DNA from: Moraxellaceae bacterium
Lineage (GTDB): Bacteria > Pseudomonadota > Gammaproteobacteria > Pseudomonadales > Moraxellaceae
Assembly: GCA_014378805.1 (NCBI GenBank)
Contig: JACMMY010000023.1
Span: 1 to 18,164 of the forward strand
Length of the DNA stretch: 18,164 nucleotides
Direction of reading: 5' to 3'
In this document: one piece after another, positions 13,636 through 18,164 of the stretch
Layout: each line of letters begins with the position of its first letter
Numbering within the stretch: position 1 is the stretch's first letter
The notes under the pieces: generated by a model
The model's input: only the letters and a program-made list of their open reading frames with translations
The model's database searches: none
Told to the model about the DNA's origin: nothing
Made by a program: the position numbers and the translations under genes

Positions 13636-15084
13636 ATGAAACTGGAAAAGCCTACCAATGAAGTCAGTAGGATTAAAACCCTCGAAAGTTATGATATTTT
13701 GGATACTTTGCCAGAACAAGCTTATGATGATATTACATTTTTAGCGTCGCGAATTTTTAGTATACCCATCTCCTTAGTCTCACTTGTGGATAGTGAACGC
13801 CAGTGGTTTAAATCAAGTCAGGGACTCGATGCGGTAGAAACTCACCGTGATTATGCATTTTGTGATCATGCGATACGCCAGTCCGATCATGTTTTTGTCA
13901 TTCCCGATACGCATCAAGATAGTCGTTTTAGCGATAATGTGTTAGTGACGGGCGCACCTTTTATCCGTTTTTATGCGGGCGCTCCTCTTGTAACCCCGTC
14001 AGGGAATGTACTCGGAACTTTATGTCTTATTGATCGTGAGCCGCGTGAACTCAGTGATGCCGAACGAAAAACTTTAAGCGTCCTTGCTCGATTGGTCATG
14101 AGTCAATTACAGTTAAGAATAAGTCTGATCGAAGCAGAAAAAAATAATAAAATTCAGCGGTCAATGGAAGCTTCAATGCGTGAAAGTGAAGAGCGTTTTC
14201 AAGCATTTATGGCAAATGCGCCCGCAGTCACCTTCATCAAGAGTAAAGAAGGCAAGTATACTTTTGCCAATAAAAAATTTTTCAGTGTTTTTAATAAAAC
14301 CCCCGATCAAGTCATCGGCAAAACTGATCAAGAGTTATGGCCATCAGAAACTGCTGACGCGCTTCGTGAAAATGATACGTTAATACTGAAAAATAATATG
14401 CCCATGAGTTTGGAAGAGTCGACGCCGAACACGGACGGAAGCCTTAGTTATTGGTTGAGTTGTAAGTTTCCATTGCATGATGTTGAAAATAATGAACTTA
14501 TAGCAGGAATATCGATCGATATCACAGATCGAAAATTTTATGAAATTCGGATGGAAGAGTATCAACGTAGACTGGAAGCTGCAAATACTGAACTTGAAAG
14601 ACTCTCCATAACAGACGCCCTCTCGGGTTTAAAAAACAAAGGCGCATTTTCACCTCGTTTGGATGATGAGATTGCGCGGGCAAAACGCTATGGTCTACCT
14701 CTCTCTCTATTGTTCTTAGATATTGATAAATTTAAACAATTTAATGATACGTTTGGTCATCCTGCCGGAGATGATGCCATTCAACAAGTCGCTCGTATTA
14801 TCGAGACATACACACGACCAAGTGATTTTGTCGCCCGAGTGGGTGGTGAGGAGTTTGCTGTGATTCTGCCATGCACCGATGCACAAGGTGCGTTTATCAT
14901 GGCGGAGAGACTCAGGCGAGGTGTAGAGTCCTCAATTTGGGCTAAACGCCATGTTACTGTGAGTATAGGGCTAGCCGAAATATCAGACACATTAGATAAT
15001 AGTCAAAGTCTCACAAACGCCGCTGATAAAGCACTCTATGAGGCAAAAAATAATGGACGAAATCGAGTCGCTCGTAACCATTGA
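13636..15084 (+). CDS. Diguanylate cyclase with GAF and PAS sensor domains
   Basis: This 482-residue protein is read from ATG 13636 with GGAG 5 nt before it; the GTG at 13630 overlaps that site and is less likely. Domain order: GAF at about residues 20-160 (FSIPISLVSLVDSERQWFKS, then AGAPLVTPSGNVLGTLCLID, the form common in cytosolic GAF-GGDEF proteins); a short linker helix; PAS at about 183-300 (ERFQAFMANAPAVTFIKSKEGKY...ITDRKFYE); a coiled-coil-like linker; then GGDEF at about 325-482. The active-site motif is GGEEF (403-407), and the inhibitory I-site RPSD (394-397) sits five residues before it. It should make cyclic di-GMP from GTP with product inhibition. There are no membrane segments. 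The signal it senses is unknown. Confidence 0.93.
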   Translation: MKLEKPTNEVSRIKTLESYDILDTLPEQAYDDITFLASRIFSIPISLVSLVDSERQWFKSSQGLDAVETHRDYAFCDHAIRQSDHVFVIPDTHQDSRFSDNVLVTGAPFIRFYAGAPLVTPSGNVLGTLCLIDREPRELSDAERKTLSVLARLVMSQLQLRISLIEAEKNNKIQRSMEASMRESEERFQAFMANAPAVTFIKSKEGKYTFANKKFFSVFNKTPDQVIGKTDQELWPSETADALRENDTLILKNNMPMSLEESTPNTDGSLSYWLSCKFPLHDVENNELIAGISIDITDRKFYEIRMEEYQRRLEAANTELERLSITDALSGLKNKGAFSPRLDDEIARAKRYGLPLSLLFLDIDKFKQFNDTFGHPAGDDAIQQVARIIETYTRPSDFVARVGGEEFAVILPCTDAQGAFIMAERLRRGVESSIWAKRHVTVSIGLAEISDTLDNSQSLTNAADKALYEAKNNGRNRVARNH

Positions 15085-15154
15085 AATGCCATCCGGCCTG
15101 ATGCCAACATTTAATGATATTGAGGAAGTCTTTGCGAGATTTTTAGCATCATAG

Positions 15155-15574
15155 AAATTCGTGAAAAGTAACTTATCGTTTTAAGTTTACGCGGAAAATA
15201 AGCCTGCACCTCACAAATACTAACCAGCAAATCATTATTGGATATTCCTAACTGATCGGTAGTTTTGCGCCAAGATTGGGTGGAAAGGGTCTGAGTGATA
15301 TGAGTTGTCAGAATTGAAGAGTTCTATCTAGACAAATATCGGTCAAATACAGACAAAAATTTATTCATCTAGGTGGCAGGAATGCAAAAAAATATCACTT
15401 AATGAAGTTCATATGATTTAAATAGTGCTGATACATACCTTTATTTTTTTTCGTTAACATGATGATTAAAGTTTATTTTATTGACAATTTTTTGCATTAA
15501 AAGCAATGTGAATTGTCAGTTATGGAGCAATTTTTTCATCATGCTTTAAGTGTGATTGTCACTTTTTTGGTCAT
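15155..15574. other. Intergenic stretch between the diguanylate cyclase and AraC genes
   Basis: This AT-rich stretch has no frame of note. It contains TGACAATT (15482-15489) and its inverse AATTGTCA (15511-15518), and a further ATTGTCA at 15555-15561. These form a cluster of similar half-sites in front of the AraC gene. No terminator for the diguanylate cyclase gene was recognised. Confidence 0.4.
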
Positions 15575-15603
15575 TTGACATTCAAATGTGTTCTGCGTAC
15601 TTT
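15575..15603 (+). promoter_or_regulatory. Putative promoter of the AraC-family gene
   Basis: A perfect TTGACA (15575-15580), a 17-nt spacer and a weak -10 TACTTT (15598-15603) lie 115 nt before the chosen start. The alternative TTGACA at 15481-15486 has an even weaker -10. The weak -10 could mean activation is required. Confidence 0.35.
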
Positions 15604-15717
15604 ACGCATGGCGAAAAACAGCGTAGAGATACGGCGTTAATTGCCCAATAAGGTGTACGATTAAAATAATCGCATCATTAAAAAATGGAATTTGAATCCA
15701 CTTGGGAGAAGTGTGTT

Positions 15718-16809
15718 ATGGCTATTAGTAAGGATACGAAGTGTATTCCACTTGCCCATATTCAGTCCTATTTCGATCTTAGTAAAGCAGTCAGTTACGA
15801 CCCTAAAACGTTAGAGCAAAAAACACAACTCAATATGTCTGATCCCAACATGGTTTTGTCGACGTTGATGGGCATTCATCCGCGTGATTTTTATCTCAAT
15901 GCTGGGGTTGATTGTCGTGGTGATTTGTCGAGTGTTTTTATTAGCCCGAGCCAGTGTGTATCACTGGTGGATCAGGCCGTGCGTGCCTTAGATATGCCTT
16001 ACTTAGGTCTAGCAATGGGTAATCTCATGACGATCTCCCATCACGGTATGGCAGGCGTTGCGGCAGTGACTCAACCTAATTTAAGAAGTTGCTTAGAGGT
16101 CATGACGCGTTTTTGTGCCGAATTATTTCCACCGTTGGAAATGCATATTGAGATTGATGGTAATGAGGCCAAGTTTGTTATGGCTGAAAATGTCAGCATG
16201 GCGCCTTATTCCGAATTCTTTTATGAAATAAATATGATTAGTTTTTATAATATTTTCAAACAATTGGCCGGCGGTGATCGAGAGCTTACGAGTGTTGACT
16301 TCTGTTATCCAGAGCCAGCGTGGGGGCATATTTATCGCCGCTATTTCCATTGTCCTGTTCGATATAATCAACCGCAAACCTGCTTGCGCGGTGATGTTAA
16401 GCTGGGCGATTGTGAGCTGCCATTGGCCAATCGTAGAATGGCACTGATGGCTGAGAAGACTCTATTCGAGAATATTCCTACTTGTGCGATTGGGCTTATA
16501 CCAGTGCGACTGCGTCGTACATTGATGCGTTATTATGGTGCATTTCCATCGCTCGAAGTCGCTGCGAGTACGCTGGGCATGAGTGGGCGTACCTTAAGTC
16601 GTAAGCTGGCTGAAGAGGGTACCACCTTTCAGCAGGAGCTTGATTCGGTCCGCAGGAAGCTGGCGAAAGAGTATTTTCATCGTGGCGGGCAGTCAGTGAC
16701 CCAAGTCGCACTGCTGCTCGGTTTTACAGACTCCTCAAATTTTGCGAAAGCATTTCGGCGATGGACCGGAGTTTCGCCCAGTACGTTTATGGACGATCAG
16801 GTGGTCTAG
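15718..16809 (+). CDS. AraC-family transcriptional regulator with N-terminal ligand domain
   Basis: This 363-residue protein is read from ATG 15718, preceded by GGGAG at 9 nt; the ATG at 15685 lacks such a site. The N-terminal two thirds (about residues 15-220) match the layout of the arabinose-binding-like domain of OruR-type AraC proteins, including GLAMGNLMTISHHGMAGVAAVTQPNLRSCLEVMTRF. The C-terminal pair of helix-turn-helices covers about 275-360: LEVAASTLGMSGRTLSRKLAEEGTTF, then the second HTH with VTQVALLLGFTDSSNFAKAFRRWTGVSPSTF, the classic AraC signature. Such proteins usually activate a nearby operon in response to a small molecule. The next gene on the same strand is an RhlB-like glycosyltransferase, a natural target candidate. 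The ligand is not identifiable. Confidence 0.93.
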   Translation: MAISKDTKCIPLAHIQSYFDLSKAVSYDPKTLEQKTQLNMSDPNMVLSTLMGIHPRDFYLNAGVDCRGDLSSVFISPSQCVSLVDQAVRALDMPYLGLAMGNLMTISHHGMAGVAAVTQPNLRSCLEVMTRFCAELFPPLEMHIEIDGNEAKFVMAENVSMAPYSEFFYEINMISFYNIFKQLAGGDRELTSVDFCYPEPAWGHIYRRYFHCPVRYNQPQTCLRGDVKLGDCELPLANRRMALMAEKTLFENIPTCAIGLIPVRLRRTLMRYYGAFPSLEVAASTLGMSGRTLSRKLAEEGTTFQQELDSVRRKLAKEYFHRGGQSVTQVALLLGFTDSSNFAKAFRRWTGVSPSTFMDDQVV

Positions 16810-16837
16810 TTGATTGAACGAATATTGACTTTAAATG

Positions 16838-16868
16838 AAGCCACATTGTCATGATGTTGGCTTTTTTT
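16838..16868 (+). terminator. Rho-independent terminator after the AraC gene
   Basis: AAGCCACAT (16838-16846) pairs with ATGTTGGCTT (16854-16863) with a single bulged base, and the T-run extends to 16868. It lies 29 nt after the AraC stop codon and separates that gene from the glycosyltransferase. Confidence 0.75.
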
Positions 16869-16924
16869 AATGGGTATTTATGCGTTAGTAGTCGAATTGT
16901 ATTTGTAGTGTTTTGCTTTGAAGT

Positions 16925-16966
16925 ATTCCCTTTCCAACCTTCTTCCTAATGGGGAAGGAGACAAGC
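16925..16966. repeat. Diverged copy of the CCTCC/GGAGG palindromic repeat
   Basis: ATTCCCTTTCCAACC precedes a hairpin CTTCTTCC (16939-16946) with GGAAGGAG (16953-16960), one G-T pair. The layout (conserved left flank, purine/pyrimidine hairpin, GACAAGC flank) parallels the minus-strand reading of the hairpin at 3819-3860. Similarity was judged by eye. Confidence 0.35.
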
Positions 16967-17295
16967 ATTTATTAAGTATATGTATCTATTTAATTTCAAC
17001 TACTCCCGAAGACATCCCTTTTTTATGGGCTCTGATCTATCGCGTTGTTGTGCTTGGCGTGATTGAACCTGCCTCCTCAGTAGAGCCGAGCGAGTATTTT
17101 TGCGATTTGAGTATTTTATGCTGAGCTAAGGAAGAGGTGTTTTTTTCATATTCGGACGAGCTGTCATGTTAATGGCTGTATTCAACCTTAGTTTGTCTAG
17201 CCATGACCTGAAAGCCAGTGGAACTCTCCCTAAAATGCACGAGCCGTACAGTATTACAGCTTACTTTAGTCACACGCTGCTATAACCGCATTTTT

Positions 17296-17323
17296 TTGCC
17301 GCTTTAAGTAAGTTATTGCCGCT
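17296..17323. promoter_or_regulatory. Direct repeat, candidate AraC-type operator
   Basis: TTGCCGCT occurs at 17296-17303 and again at 17316-17323, a period of 20 bp (about two helical turns). It lies 125 nt before the glycosyltransferase start and downstream of the AraC gene. Direct half-sites about 20-21 bp apart are typical for AraC-family activators. The protein-site link is inference. Confidence 0.4.
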
Positions 17324-17447
17324 ATCGCCTCCGTATTTTTTGTTTATGCATTGGCTGGATTGGCCCGAATCAGTACTGGACGTTTAACCCTATTGAACCG
17401 CTAAACGAGTACGTTTACACGCGGATACTTTATCGAGGAATGGATGC

Positions 17448-18164
17448 ATGAAAGTACTGATTGCGACTGCAGGAAGCCACGGGGATGTTTTGCCGTATAT
17501 CGAGTTGGGTAAAGAAATGCTATTGCGTGGTCACGAGGTGGTATTTTTTACCAACCCATTCTTTGAGCACTACTTGAAGGACAGCGGTTTTCGTTTTGTC
17601 CCGATTGGTCTGATTGAAGATCATATGGCGGTGTGGAGTGATCGGAATGGCAAACAGCCGTTTAAGGCTTTCCATCATGTCAGTAAATACTATTTTGGCC
17701 TGTGCCATCCCTATTATGACGCGATGCGCCGCGAACTCATTGAGGGCGAGACCATCAGTGTTGGTCATCCGATGATGATGGCAACGCGGTTTTTACAAGA
17801 AACTCATGATGTACCAACGGCAACGGTTCATTTGGCGCCAGTGCCTTTCCGCTCGCTGAGCTTCCCATCTAAATTGTTACCGATTTGGGTCACGCCAAAA
17901 ATGCCGAAGCTGTTAAAAAATATGGCGTGGAGTGCAATGGACCGCTTCTACTTTGATCCTAATGTGAACAAGCCATTCAATGAAATGCGTAGAAAATTTG
18001 GTCTAAAACCTTTACATAAAATCTTTAAAAAATGGATTTGTGAAGCGGATGCGGTCGTGGCTCTATTTCCTGATTGGTTTGCGGTTGAGCCGAGCGATTG
18101 GGCTGTGCCCGTGAATTTTGCGGGTTTTCCATTACCAGTAAATTTTACTGATCAACAGTTATCC
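17448..18164 (+). CDS. RhlB-like glycosyltransferase (UDP/dTDP-sugar, GT1 type), partial at right edge
   Basis: The first 239 residues are visible; the frame stays open to base 18164. AGGAA lies 7 nt before ATG 17448. The N-terminal acceptor-binding domain starts MKVLIATAGSHGDVLPYIELG, the standard opening of UGT/MGT-type glycosyltransferases, with GHEVVFFTNPFFEHYLKDSG next. Later parts (DRFYFDPNVNKPFNEMRRKFGL, and DAVVALFPDWFAVEPSDW followed by NFAGFPL) parallel rhamnosyltransferase RhlB of Pseudomonas, which adds rhamnose to hydroxyalkanoyloxy-alkanoate. The donor-binding C-terminal half lies outside the window, so sugar choice cannot be read. No rhlA acyltransferase is visible upstream. 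Other lipid or hydroxyfatty-acid glycosylation is possible. It is probably controlled by the AraC-family gene upstream. Confidence 0.85.
   Translation, partial: MKVLIATAGSHGDVLPYIELGKEMLLRGHEVVFFTNPFFEHYLKDSGFRFVPIGLIEDHMAVWSDRNGKQPFKAFHHVSKYYFGLCHPYYDAMRRELIEGETISVGHPMMMATRFLQETHDVPTATVHLAPVPFRSLSFPSKLLPIWVTPKMPKLLKNMAWSAMDRFYFDPNVNKPFNEMRRKFGLKPLHKIFKKWICEADAVVALFPDWFAVEPSDWAVPVNFAGFPLPVNFTDQQLS

Larger units (their letters stand above)
16869..17447. other. Long intergenic region before the glycosyltransferase
   Basis: It contains a palindromic repeat copy at 16925-16966 and the direct repeat at 17296-17323. A frame of 68 codons (16918-17124) begins at TTG inside the repeat, and a frame of 39 codons (17166-17285) has no clear ribosome binding site; neither is called. 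No strong -35/-10 pair was seen, which would suit an activator-dependent promoter. Confidence 0.4.

Noticed and set aside
16918..17124. Plus-strand frame of 68 codons starting at TTG
   Set aside because: It starts within the palindromic repeat, has no ribosome binding site and no recognisable domain.
17166..17285. Plus-strand frame of 39 codons
   Set aside because: Weak ribosome binding site and no distinctive composition; chance is likely.

Overview
The window looks like chromosomal DNA of a gammaproteobacterium in the Moraxellaceae, close to Acinetobacter. The reasons are the dapA-bamC-purC gene order, the moderate to low GC content, the short form of BamC, and the general resemblance of the proteins to that group. 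No phage, transposase, CRISPR array or plasmid backbone is visible. The species call is inference; gene identities come from motifs read by eye.

Left part (1-7142): a terminator ends a gene lying left of the window. A TetR-family regulator (-) then faces a short heme-oxygenase-like metalloprotein (+) across a divergent promoter that carries a palindrome. Next comes a same-strand block of three genes: an alkyl-DHAP-synthase-like FAD oxidase, a GlpD-like FAD glycerol-3-phosphate dehydrogenase and an FGGY sugar/polyol kinase. Together they could phosphorylate a glycerol-like alcohol, oxidise it to a DHAP-type ketone, and handle an ether (alkyl-DHAP) intermediate. A long bidirectional terminator closes the block.

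Middle part (7143-13114), all on the minus strand: a DadA-like amino-acid dehydrogenase under a tandem glycine riboswitch; a glycine-zipper protein; tRNA-Ser(CGA); the housekeeping run dapA, bamC, purC (lysine/peptidoglycan precursor synthesis, outer-membrane assembly, purine synthesis); and tRNA-Gly(GCC). Both tRNAs have clear promoters and terminators.

Right part (13115-18164): a possible 58-residue small protein, a GAF-PAS-GGDEF diguanylate cyclase, an AraC-family regulator with an N-terminal ligand domain, and an RhlB-like glycosyltransferase that runs off the right edge. A 20-bp-period direct repeat in front of the glycosyltransferase is a candidate site for the AraC protein.

The best leads are the glycine-riboswitch-controlled dehydrogenase with a possible alternative-pairing switch, the kinase/dehydrogenase/AGPS-like trio, the C-terminally truncated metalloprotein whose stop overlaps a tiny membrane ORF, and the AraC/glycosyltransferase pair. 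No clearly new defence or mobile system is visible.
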